Origin: Euperipatoides rowelli
Lineage: Eukaryota; Onychophora; Udeonychophora; Euonychophora; Peripatopsidae
Assembly (NCBI GenBank): GCA_003024985.2
Contig: PXIH01S0000578.1
Reading direction: 5' to 3' (one strand)
Length of the DNA stretch: 13,776 nt
The translations under genes and the position numbers were made by a program. The number at the start of each line of letters is the position of its first letter. Positions within the stretch are counted from its first letter, which is position 1. The notes under the pieces were generated by a model. The model had not been told where the DNA came from. It did no database searches and saw only the letters and a list, made by a program, of their open reading frames with translations. This document shows positions 1-7,576 of the stretch, piece after piece.

Positions 1-218
1 TGAGATAATTTATGCATATCTGAGGTCAATATTATTTAGATAATTATTNAAATACTTATTATTGTTTGCAATTTACTATTTTATGACAATATAAGTGTGA
101 TTTATTTTGCCATTTGCACGAAATGGGTTAAACATGAAATTGTCCTTATTAATGCCAAATATTTTATCACAATTCCAATTTTTTTTGAAAGGTAGTAACA
201 TTCATTCACATTTTCGTA

Positions 219-736
219 TTGCAGCAAACAAATCAGAAGATTAAATTCAGCAAATTAAGAGATGCTGTCGTGATTTTTTTGGACGTTTCAAAAGCATTCG
301 ACCATGTGAATCATACCATTTTGGCACAGTGGATTGTTAGTTTATTTGGGGAATCTAATTTGTCACGAGGTCTTGTTAACTATGTTAAAAACAAACAAGT
401 ATTTTAGAAACAGTGGTGCTTTATTTGACTTTGTGGTGCTGTTGAGAGGTATCACTCAGGGTTCTCCCCTCAGCACCAATTTATTTGCAATTTGCAGTTT
501 GATAGATGAGATTAATAGGACAAAGTTGGGGATCAATTTAAATTATTTATGAATAGAGGTTATGGCGTTCAATGTTCAATTACGTGGATGATATCACAAT
601 TGTCTTAAAGAATAAAAGATCTGTACCGTATATTTTTAAAATCATTGACCGTTTTTCTGTTAAGACTGGTTCTGTTTTTTATAAACAAAAGACACATGTA
701 TGCATACCTTTTTCTGGCAGATTTCTTGAGAATTAA
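219..736 (+). pseudogene. LINE reverse transcriptase core, frame-shifted
   Basis: The catalytic part of the LINE reverse transcriptase lies in three successive reading frames. Frame one (to 407) carries FLDVSKAFDHVNHTIL, where the Asp at 282-284 is the first catalytic aspartate of motif A. Frame two carries LLRGITQGSPLSTNLFAIC at about 439-498, which is motif B. Frame three is open from about 557 to the stop at 734-736 and carries FNYVDDITIVL, with YVDD at 581-592, followed by SVPYIFKIIDRFS and TGSVFYKQKTHVCIPF, as usual after motif C. All three catalytic aspartates are visible, so the damage is mainly frameshifts, not substitution of key residues. The sequence before 219 shows no recognisable endonuclease. 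Confidence 0.88.
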
Positions 737-769
737 CCTGAAAAAAAAGCTTGATAAAATGTTGTGTCT

Positions 770-1237
770 GGCTTTTCCCTTTATTGGGTATGTATTAAGC
801 TGGAAAGTTCAAGACCAATTGCTGGAGGAGTGTATATTGCTGAGCTTAAGGTTCCAAAACAAATATTTATCTCTTAAGACAAGTGTTACAATTATTAACA
901 GTTTTCTATTTCCCATAATTAACTATTTCATGCCAAACGTAAAATTTACTAATATGTTCATTAAGAAAATTTATAGTATTTGAACAACATATTGTGGAAG
1001 ACTAAGTTAATCCCGATAAGTAGGAATAATCTACCCATGCCTGAAAGCATGGGCAGGATGGGGTTACATGATCTTCACATTATTATTGATATTGTTAAGG
1101 CCAATATGTGGGTGTATTTTTGTGGTTTTTATCAAAAATTTGTAATTGAACTGGAAATTAAACCTACTGACACTCCTCCACCAATTGATACACATCCATC
1201 TTATACAGTATTGATTATGCATACAGAGAGGCGTTAG
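770..1237 (+). pseudogene. LINE post-RT (thumb/connection) region, frame-shifted
   Basis: This continues the LINE polyprotein. In one frame to 983 it reads LRFQNKYLSLKTSVTIINS and FLFPIINYFMPN, then FIKKIYSI before a stop. The next frame picks up from 980 with NNILWKTKLIPISRNNLPMP, PESMGRMGLHDL and VKANMWVYF. The pattern 'R.LSL.(G)K.TVI.SFLFP ... LW..K..I.R..L..PES.GG(L)GL.DL' is what follows the RT domain in L1/Tx1-type LINEs. Here the usual GGLGL has become GRMGL. A single-base frameshift around 975-985 separates the two frames. The reading frame from 1150 on is unrelated-looking and is probably already out of frame. Confidence 0.75.
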
Positions 1238-1377
1238 ATACGATTAATGAAACATCTGTGACTAACTATTCATACAAACTATATCAAGGTAAATTGCTGG
1301 AGGACTTTATTCTAAATCCTACTTTTGTGTTATGGAATTTTTAAGTAGATATCTAAGAGTTTGTGTATTCCACCTAA

Positions 1378-1696
1378 CTTTTTGATTTTGCATACAAATT
1401 ATTATATGATTCTAATTTCACTAATACTAGATTGGTTAACAAGTATAATTTTCAGCTAGATACCAAATGTCAATTTTGTAACTTGCAGGATGATATGACA
1501 CATCTTTTGTTTTATTTAACTACTTTATTGATTTAAAAGGAGAAATATCCTTAAATTTACTCATTACAACCTACTTAATTCTAATTAAGTTACGTTAGTT
1601 TAAGTTATACTGCAATATAGAGATGTGGGTTGGTTAATATTATTGGCATGTTTTACAATTTGGAAGACTAGGAACTCTATTGTTTTTAAAATCTGA
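1378..1696 (+). pseudogene. LINE C-terminal zinc-finger-like and tail blocks
   Basis: The frame open from 1378 to the stop at 1534-1536 reads FAYKLLYDSNFTNTRLVN and then CQFCNLQDDMTHLLFYL. The two cysteines are at 1468 and 1477 and the histidine at 1501. This is the C-x2-C...H-x4-C pattern of the zinc-binding domain found after RT in L1-group and plant-type LINEs, but the expected fourth ligand is a leucine codon here. A further open piece from 1622 to the stop at 1694-1696 reads GWLILLACFTIWKTRNSIVF, which matches the aromatic and Arg-rich segment that usually follows this domain. About 85 bases of degraded sequence lie between them. These blocks show that the copy was 5'-truncated while reaching close to the true C terminus. 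Confidence 0.7.
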
Positions 1697-1998
1697 AATT
1701 AAAACCTTGGCTATTTCATATACAGCAGTGTAAAAAGATTTATAAAGAAGATGGTCCATATATGATTTGCATTTTCAAAAATTTCTGTTAGTTATTTATT
1801 TGGTATAAAATGTAGGTAATGTCTGCTTTTTTTATATTTGTAAAATTTTTCTTTAGTCTATTAAAGAGATGAAGTGTTAATTTAGATAACTACTTACCTA
1901 TTTGTCTTTTGCCTATTTTACTGCCCTTTCTTCATTTATTTGTTTTGTATGTTAAATGCATTTAATTATTTTTACTTGGTTTTATTTGTTATATTAGA

Positions 1999-2733
1999 AT
2001 GTTGAATTACCTTCTACCTATTTGCCTTCCCATATATCTATCTGCTTACCTTTCTAGGTATCTAGCTATTACCTTCCCATGTAGGCCTATCTACCAGCTT
2101 ACCTTACCAGCTATCTATATGTTTACCTTGCTTCTATTTACAGTACCTAACAGTATTTACCTTCCAAGGTTTACCTATTTACTATACCTTCCCACCTATC
2201 TATTTACCTTCCCAGCTATCTACCTATTAATCTTTCCAGCTATATCTACTATTCACTTTTCCAGTTAACTGCCTATTAATCTGCCCAACTAGTTACCTAT
2301 TTACCTTCTCAGTTATTTACACATTTACCTTCACATTTATCTACCTATTTATCTTCCCAGCTATCTACCAATGTATCTCTCTTGGTAACTACCTAATTAC
2401 CTTCCCAGATATCTATCTATTTACCTACCCTGCTATCTACCTATTTACCTTCCCAGCTATCTTCCTTCTTACCTTCCCAGCTATCTACCTATTTGCTTTC
2501 CCAGCTAGCTACCTATTTACCTTTCCAGATATCTACCAATTTATCTTCCTAGAATCTATCAATTCACCATATGAGCTATCTACCTATTTACCTACCCAGC
2601 TATCTATCAATTTACCTTTCCAGCTATCAATCTACTTTCCCAGCTATCTAACTACTTACCTTAGCAACTAACTACATATTTACCTTCCCAACTATCTACC
2701 TACTTACCATTCCAGCTATCTACTTAATGACTA
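1999..2733. repeat. 24-bp minisatellite, about 30 degenerate units
   Basis: The array has a clear 24-base period. The best-conserved core is CTTCCCAGCTATCTACC followed by a TATTTAC-like end. From about 2400 to 2733 nearly every unit is exactly 24 bases, with occasional 20- or 23-base units. Units before 2200 are more diverged and more irregular in length. The unit looks like six tetranucleotides of the CTAT/CTAC type, so it may have grown from a CTAT microsatellite. Because 24 is a multiple of three and one frame lacks stops, it produces a spurious Tyr/Leu/Pro-rich open frame at 1999-2268 that should not be taken as a gene. Confidence 0.9.
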
Positions 2734-3253
2734 ACTCCATTTTCTGTGTTCTAGTTTGAAACTTTATATGACACCATTATGATAAAGAAAGCCAACTGCA
2801 TACTTTATTTCTAAGTAACTCTTCCTGGCATTGCATTCATCAGTCTAGAAGATCTGTAACTTAACCAAAACAATCAAAATGACAGGATCTTCAGAAGACC
2901 TACCTCACACACCAAGCCCCTAGGCACAGCCCAACAATGTTGCTCCCACTGACCCCTCATTGTTCAACTGACTAGACAGTAAGATTCAATAATGGTTCAA
3001 GGCAAATAAGAGTTTGAAAAGTTACAATTCTTTTTCAGTTTTTCAAAGCCGGACCCAACACTCTTAAATAGCAGTAAGTTTGTCACTGCCCATGCCAAAG
3101 AAAATGTTGCAAAGTAAATTTCAACACATCAGATAAGGATACGGCAATGGAAGAGTTTATGGCATAATAGCTAAAACAAAAACATAGTTTACCCTTTGTG
3201 CCCTAGGTATGTGCTTATTTTTCTTAATGGTTAATTCATGGCTGTCTCCCTCC

Positions 3254-3255
<2 letters not shown>
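2734..3255. other. Non-repetitive spacer with a possible decayed reading frame
   Basis: No intact gene is seen. The stretch 2840-3140 is less AT-rich than its surroundings. A frame starting with an ATG at 2879 reads MTGSSEDLPHTPSP, a stop, AQPNNVAPTDPSLFN, a stop, LDSKIQ, a stop, then WFKANKSL. That looks like an old coding sequence with point-mutation stops, but it could be chance. I do not recognise a family. Confidence 0.3.
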
Positions 3256-3302
<47 letters not shown>

Positions 3303-3312
3303 TATATATATG
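3256..3312. repeat. (AT)n microsatellite
   Basis: This is an uninterrupted AT alternation to about 3298, one AAA interruption, then more AT to 3312. In one frame it gives the Tyr-Ile repeat seen in a spurious open frame at 3209-3403. Confidence 0.98.
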
Positions 3313-3455
3313 TTTCATCCCTTCCCTCATCCTTTATGTATTCATTCCTCCTACTAGTTTCTGCTTCCTCATCCTTAAAGTAAAGTTAGCAAAGAAAACT
3401 TGATCAAAATCAAAGGAGCAATGCATTTGATCTTGAAACATTTTGAATTACAATG

Positions 3456-3470
3456 TTTTTTTTTTTTTTT
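3456..3470. repeat. Poly-T run of 15
   Basis: Fifteen consecutive T lie just left of the retroposon tail that starts at 3477. On the minus strand this is poly-A directly downstream of a TAAA tail, so it may be part of that tail. Confidence 0.9.
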
Positions 3471-3476
3471 GCCAGC

Positions 3477-3560
3477 TTTATTTATTTATTTATTTATTAT
3501 CTCTAGGGATCTTCACCTGAAAAGGTCTTCCTCAAGATCGGCGTTGGAGATACAATGACA
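3477..3560 (-). mobile_element. 3' end of a minus-strand retroposon (CR1/L2-like tail)
   Basis: Read on the minus strand, the sequence has a hairpin followed by CCCTAGAGATAATAAA and then repeated TAAA units. The hairpin spans 3508-3539. Its inner stem is ACCT / AGGT around GAAA (3515-3526) and its outer arms are GATCTT / AAGATC. A short 3' hairpin followed by a simple tetranucleotide tail is the usual signature of 5'-truncated CR1/L2-type LINEs and of SINEs that borrow their tails. The upstream limit, to the right of 3560, is not visible. No coding sequence is recognisable, and no target-site duplication was identified. Confidence 0.55.
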
Positions 3561-4186
3561 TAAAATTAAAAACAAGAACAAGGTTTTAAATGATCTAAAA
3601 TGAACTCAATTATCATATTAACATTAATATTAACAGTAATACAAAGTAAATAATGTATTAATATATTAATAACATAGAAAAACATGATTCATTAAAAAAC
3701 TACTACTATACATTTTAAGCAATTTATCATTTCTATAGTGATGACACAAGTAAGTCCTTTACCTTTTTTTTTAATACCATTATAGAGGGGGTGAGTCTGA
3801 TCTCTCCAGCTAATCATTTATACTGAGTCAAAAATAAAAATTTCATTCAAATAAAGAGTTTTATGTTTTTAAAACTAATGGGAATTAAACTACTGGAATG
3901 TTATGAAATATAAGAAATAATTTCAAATAATTTATGAAGGTTCATTACCCCATTATTTATTTACAATTAAAACCTATAGATGGCAGTACTATTTATAGTA
4001 TTAGAGTTCCTGTATATAGTATCTTTGTTGTAAACTTATCTGCACGAGTTACTGATAAACAACTGTTGGTTGATAGACAGTTTGGTGGAAGGAAATTATG
4101 TAAAAATGAACAAGCAGGTTTATTTCACTTATTAATTTTGATTATGTTTGGGACATAGTTTTTTTATTACCTAGTGGGAATTATAG
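3561..4186. other. AT-rich spacer; one unrecognised open stretch
   Basis: Mostly AT-rich DNA, with TTAATATTAA-type palindromes near 3620-3670. A 74-codon open frame runs at 3934-4158 and reads PIDGSTIYSIRVPVYSIF and then LLVDRQFGGRKLCKNEQAG in its middle. An acceptor-like CTATAG ends at 3979 and a weak donor CAG|GTTTAT follows 4117. These would bound a 138-base exon with phase-1 ends. I recognise no family, and the splice sites are weak. Confidence 0.25.
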
Positions 4187-5099
4187 CAGTGTTACCAACC
4201 TTTTTCAGCTCACATCCCTCTTTGAAATCGAATTTAGCCTAAAGCCTCTAAACACTAGGTAAATGCCAAAGTCTCATATCAGTGATTAAACACAAATAAT
4301 ACTTAATATAAATNAAAAAAAAAAAAATTTTTATTATATTGCACTTCAGTTACAATTATATTTTATTATAGATCCAATAATTAATATGTTTATTAACAGG
4401 CTTGCATAGTTATAATAAAGTATAATAAATAAAGAAAGGTTATAAGAAAATTTTAATGTGATCCTTGAATTTTATGACTTTTAACTAATTTTGCAACATC
4501 CAGAATCAATTTAGACAATAATAGTCTTTAGTCACAATGATCAACGAAATCCAAGCGAGTTGAATTATTCACTAATAATCCTATTAGCTGCACTAAATCC
4601 TTGCTCAATGATGTAAGAATATGCAAATTACTAACATTATTATATTGTCACATCTTCTCCTTCTTTCCTTTATTGGTGGAAGTAGGAAATTCAATGCCAC
4701 CAACCACTTCAATATTACATTTAAAGTTTTTCTCCATGACCAACATTTGTTTAAAATTATAAATTTATTATTTTGTTAGACAACTATGTAATGTATCACC
4801 TACAATCTAAATAATGAAAATATCAAAGAATATATAGTCAATCCTAGTATCAATAATAATACACCAATTTTAATAATAACGCAGTCAGAAAACTTCAGTC
4901 ACATAATAATTTTAAATGAACTTCACAGGACGTTTGTATCACAGATAGCTCATGACACACAACAATGTGTCACATGACAAAAAATTGTTACCATTAACAT
5001 CCTCCTAATGAGCCTAAACCTTTCTTAAATATTGAAGTGACCTCAATGCCATTTTGAAAGGCTCTAGCTCCCTCCCCCACCCTTGCAGAGGCAACACTG
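4187..5099 (-). mobile_element. Internally deleted hAT DNA transposon
   Basis: The two ends form short terminal inverted repeats. The left end begins CAGTGTTACCAACC at 4187. The right end, read on the minus strand from 5099, begins CAGTGTTGCCTCTGC. CAGTG.T..CC ends are typical of animal hAT elements. Inside, on the minus strand, lies the C-terminal end of a hAT transposase (4453-4627) with its stop codon about 270 bases from the left end, which is the expected layout for the 3' end. At 913 bp it is much shorter than an autonomous hAT (usually 2.5 to 4 kb), so most of the transposase is gone. The flanking 8-mers, AATTATAG at 4179-4186 and CCAATGTT at 5100-5107, do not match. Either the target-site duplication has decayed, one end has been rearranged, or the right boundary is slightly wrong. 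Confidence 0.7.
4453..4627 (-). pseudogene. hAT transposase C-terminal (dimerisation) domain remnant
   Basis: On the minus strand, 4627-4568 reads FAYSYIIEQGFSAANRIISE, matching the hAT pattern 'P-T-x-Y-x-x-E-x-G-F-S-x-x-N-x-I' of the C-terminal domain. After a one-base frameshift near 4567-4570, it continues with STRLDFVDHCD, a stop, and then RLLLSKLILDVAKLVKSH, ending KIQGSH directly before a TAA stop at 4453-4455. The ending '...RL.L..I.P...KLV..HQ.QGSH-stop' is the characteristic terminus of ZBED5/FAM200-like hAT transposases. One in-frame stop and one frameshift make it non-functional. The catalytic DDE residues and the BED finger are not found between here and 5099. Confidence 0.85.
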
Positions 5100-5100
5100 C

Positions 5101-5133
5101 CAATGTTAGGTACTGTAACAATGTTAGGTACAG
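5101..5133. repeat. Short tandem repeat abutting the hAT end
   Basis: CAATGTTAGGTAC occurs at 5101-5113 and again at 5119-5131, an 18-base period, with flanks that are also similar (TGTA against AGTTA). It starts one base after the inferred hAT right end. Confidence 0.85.
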
Positions 5134-5459
5134 TTAGTGTCGGTGAAGCTTAGAACTGTAAATAAAAATTTAATCATGCCATGCAGTTAAGCATTATTGG
5201 TTGTTTTTTTAGTAATCTTTGCAGATAAGTTTGCCATGCAGTTGTTTATGTTCCTGCCAACATACCATTAAAATTTATATGGCAGCTAGTCATTCCAGAA
5301 ACAGATCAGATCAAAATTTTTGAATATAAATCCTTCTATTGAAAAGTGATCAAGCCAAATTAGCAGATTTGGAAAGCCTTTCTGAGTTACAACATTTATA
5401 TAGCATTATGGACCTGCTATATTTGTATTTTATTATTGATATTAAACAAGTTTTTTTTT
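5134..5459. other. AT-rich spacer, no gene seen
   Basis: No reading frame is recognisable. TGCCATGCAGTT occurs twice, ending at 5188 and 5243. The stretch could be the body of a plus-strand retroposon that ends in the AAAT tail at 5460, but nothing in it shows this directly. Confidence 0.4.
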
Positions 5460-5478
5460 AAATAAATAAATAAATAAA
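5460..5478 (+). repeat. (AAAT)n tract, possible retroposon tail
   Basis: About four and a half AAAT units follow nine Ts. This tetranucleotide is the same as the tails of the minus-strand retroposon ends at 3477 and 13053, here in plus orientation. That makes a plus-strand retroposon to its left possible. Confidence 0.8.
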
Positions 5479-6437
5479 CATGTTTTTTACTAATGGNTAG
5501 GAGAATATCAAATCCATTTCTCCTTTTTGTAAAAAAACAAACCAAAAAACCTGTCTTTTGAATGAATGACAACCTATGATATTTTAAACTGTTAATTCTT
5601 TTTGGAACATTTGGCCTCTTTCAAATGGGGCTTTTGGCATCTAATTAACTTTTGAACCTCCCCCTCCCCCCAACTTCCTTTTTTTTAGTGCTTTCTTTTT
5701 CTTGATAGTGATATATTTTATTTCAGTTTGTAATTTTGTCTAATAAAGTTTTTATTTTGTTATTGTTTTATATCTTTAATCCAACTACATAAAACAAAAA
5801 AGCCCAAGTTTGAATCCCTTCTTTCCACCTCCTAACATAATTAGCATTCTCAAATTCGTTCTTAAAATAAGGAGAGATACAAGGCTAGAAACCTTTATGT
5901 TGGCATATTTTTATTCTTTTAAGGGAATAGAGAATAAATATTTCCATTTCTCCAATCTCACCCATCATCTCTTTTTTCAATAGATAACTGCAGTGATATA
6001 GATAGATAATATTATTGAGAGGGGGAGGGTGTGTGTGAGAGATTTCTCATCTCTGAAACCTTAAATTGCCAACTCAAAACTAATTAGATATTAGTAGAAC
6101 TTTCAAACCTAATGATATCACAGTAGTTATTACCAAACTTTAAGCTTATTAAGATTAGAAAGAAGATAATTACCAATTTTACTTGATTAAATAAACATGA
6201 AATGATGGGCAACACAAAACAACCAATGAAATAATCTATCCTAGAATAGGCAGTTCAAACACAAGTTAGAGCAACAAACAAAAAACAGCTGCACGGTGAT
6301 TGGGTCCTTGGATCAGATCAATGCTAGAGTGGCAAAATGTTAAATTTTCCAAGTCAATATTTTGAAATTCCCACCCGGTACAAAATAAAATTCTGATCAA
6401 TTTTTTTTTTTTTAATTTTCTTCCTTCTTCAATGGTG
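5479..6437. other. AT-rich spacer, no gene seen
   Basis: This holds C-rich patches (5659-5670), A/T runs, and a purine-rich GAGAGGGGGAGGGTGTGTG stretch near 6017. The AGTTTGAATCCC at about 5809 resembles a tRNA B box, but no A box lies upstream. No coding region, RNA gene or mobile-element protein is recognisable. Confidence 0.5.
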
Positions 6438-6482
6438 AAAACACAAAATTTCCTAAATTTCAAAAAACACAAAATTTCCTAA
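6438..6482. repeat. 19-bp direct repeat
   Basis: AAAACACAAAATTTCCTAA occurs exactly at 6438-6456 and again at 6464-6482, a 26-base period. It is a local tandem duplication, or replication slippage product. Confidence 0.95.
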
Positions 6483-7290
6483 CTTTTGGACTCTCAGAAA
6501 AGTTGTAGGAGAGGTCTCCTCCCTCCCCTCTCCCCCATCCTTAGCCAGCCCTCTGGATAACTTCCTCTAGACACTGGAACTAAAAGAGCCAAGGAAAAAT
6601 TATACTCACTTTTGAAAACCTAACTAGTAAGAATTAAACTATAACTAGGCATTTAAAGGGTTAAAAATAAACACATGCATAAAAAAAAAAAAAGATCGGA
6701 GAAACTTAAGGTAAATGCTTTCATTTGCATCAAAATATGAATATGCAAGTTTTCTTACTTTATAAAGTGATGCATTTTTGTTTAATAAAATGTCAAACTT
6801 TATTAAAATTCAACTCCGAGTCTGTATGGAATATTAAGAGGGGGGATAATTTATGTAATAGTTTTTTCACCCAAATTAATAATCGACGGATAAGTTTAAA
6901 AAAAAAAAAAAATAATAGATGGGCTGCTTTTATTTTTCATTTGCTCTAAATAAACTTCTTAATTTTTTAATTTTCATTAAAAAAAATAATAAAATATATC
7001 AGTTTAAATTTATCCAATTGTTTTACCATTATGAGGATCTGCAAATATCTAACGTTGAGTGCGATTCACCGCTGGGGGCACTTTTATTTTTAGCAAATAA
7101 GTTGACAACTCCAGTCAATATGGAATGCTCTTTCTATTAATATACAAACTCACCCAGTTTGGAGTTTGGAAGAGCGTGTAAAAAGAACGGAAGTTTATGA
7201 ATAGATATGCGAATATACGTTTTTCCCCCCTTTTAATACTGCTGGTCACAATAGTTTGTAAAAATCATGATTACAAATGATAAATAATTG
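6483..7290. other. AT-rich spacer upstream of the candidate exon
   Basis: No gene is recognised. Points of note are a pyrimidine-rich CTCCTCCCTCCCC stretch near 6517, a perfect octamer ATTTGCAT at 6723-6730, and two short open frames (6725-6949, 6919-7140) that share no recognisable family. GC content rises locally at 7050-7080. This could hold the promoter of the candidate gene that begins at 7314, but only the CRE is a clear motif. Confidence 0.4.
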
Positions 7291-7300
7291 ATGACGTCAT
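7291..7300. promoter_or_regulatory. CRE palindrome ATGACGTCAT
   Basis: This is a perfect 10-base palindrome containing the full cAMP-response element TGACGTCA at 7292-7299. It ends 13 bases before the candidate start codon at 7314. Full CREs bind CREB/ATF-family factors and often lie close to transcription starts. Its CpG is rare in this AT-rich stretch. At this spacing the 5' UTR would be very short, or the site would lie inside it, so function is inferred only. Confidence 0.45.
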
Positions 7301-7313
7301 ATTGACAGCCGGG

Positions 7314-7368
7314 ATGAAGTTAGTTAACATTGGTCTGTTGTTGTTACTTTGCCAAGTTTACATAGAAG
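7314..7368 (+). CDS. Candidate first coding exon: signal peptide
   Basis: The ATG has a purine at -3 in the context GCCGGGATGA. It encodes MKLVNIGLLLLLCQVYIE and then one further base before an AAG|GTGAGT donor at 7369. This is a textbook secretory leader: a lysine near the start, a Leu-rich core (residues 6-12) and a more polar end. It stops at a phase-1 junction, a common place for the first intron of secreted proteins. Unspliced reading meets a stop four codons later, so splicing is required. A perfect CRE lies just upstream. The combination of Kozak context, hydrophobic leader and full-consensus donor is better than expected by chance, but each element alone is common. No family is recognised from the leader. 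Confidence 0.45.
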
Positions 7369-7502
7369 GTGAGTGCGTTTGAAATGGAAGATTCTAAATG
7401 TCTAGTTTCATTTTATTAAAACATACATATTAGTAAATTTATTAAATAATTCAAGGTGAAACCGTCTGACTAGATCGGTTCCAACTACATTTTCTTCCCC
7501 AG

Positions 7503-7576
7503 AATATTATGAATCAAGATTTATTAAACATTTGGAACAGAGAGAACGTTGTTTTAAAATACCATTTTTTTTTTAA
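7503..7576 (+). CDS. Candidate second exon of the secreted peptide
   Basis: The acceptor TTTTCTTCCCCAG ends at 7502, giving an intron of 134 bases. Joined in phase 1 to the exon at 7314-7368, it reads EYYESRFIKHLEQRERCFK, then IPFFF and a stop (7574-7576) inside a T/A run. The product would be 42 residues in all, about 24 after the exon junction, charged and with a single cysteine in this part. The T10 run at 7565-7574 is prone to sequencing or assembly slips, so the true end may differ. No strong donor lies inside, so this would be a terminal exon. I recognise no family. It could equally be a chance open stretch after a polypyrimidine tract. Confidence 0.3.

Larger units (their letters stand above)
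219..1757 (+). mobile_element. Decayed LINE (non-LTR retrotransposon), L1/Tx1-like
   Basis: This is a 5'-truncated remnant of a LINE polyprotein, spread over at least five frame changes. In order it shows an RT motif A block (FLDVSKAFDHV), a motif B block (GITQGSPLS), the catalytic YVDD, a thumb-type block (LSLKTSVTIINSFLFP), the block LWKTKLIPISRNNL..PESMGRMGLHDL, a zinc-finger-like C..C...H block and a final FTIWKTRNSIVFK block. The late blocks resemble the L1/Tx1 group and zf-RVT-type proteins more than CR1 or L2; that placement is family knowledge applied by eye. The endonuclease half is absent. No intact protein can be made. The right end is uncertain because non-coding 3' sequence probably runs to about 1870, where a possible ATTAAA polyadenylation signal lies at 1859-1864. 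The element then meets the minisatellite. Confidence 0.85.

Noticed and set aside
1999-2268. 89-codon Tyr/Leu/Pro-rich open frame
   Set aside because: It is the direct product of a 24-bp minisatellite whose period is a multiple of three; no codon-level conservation pattern or start context supports it.
2400-2733. Regular 24-bp repeats as a CRISPR array
   Set aside because: There are no unique spacers between repeats, the units are contiguous and degenerate, and the context is animal DNA.
3209-3403. 64-codon open frame with a Tyr-Ile repeat
   Set aside because: It runs through the (AT)n tract.
5800-5830. AGTTTGAATCCC as a tRNA or SINE B box
   Set aside because: No A box lies in the 30-60 bases upstream, and no SINE-like body or tail follows.
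6266-6472. 68-codon minus-strand open frame
   Set aside because: It spans the 19-bp direct repeat and a poly-T/A run, has Lys/Phe-rich composition typical of AT-rich noise, and shows no family signature.
6690-6705. AGATCGGAGAAAC after a poly-A run, resembling a sequencing adapter
   Set aside because: It departs from the common adapter after AGATCGGA and continues into ordinary genomic-looking sequence.
6723-6730. Octamer ATTTGCAT as a small-nuclear-RNA or POU enhancer
   Set aside because: A single AT-rich 8-mer is expected by chance at this composition, and no snRNA-like sequence follows.
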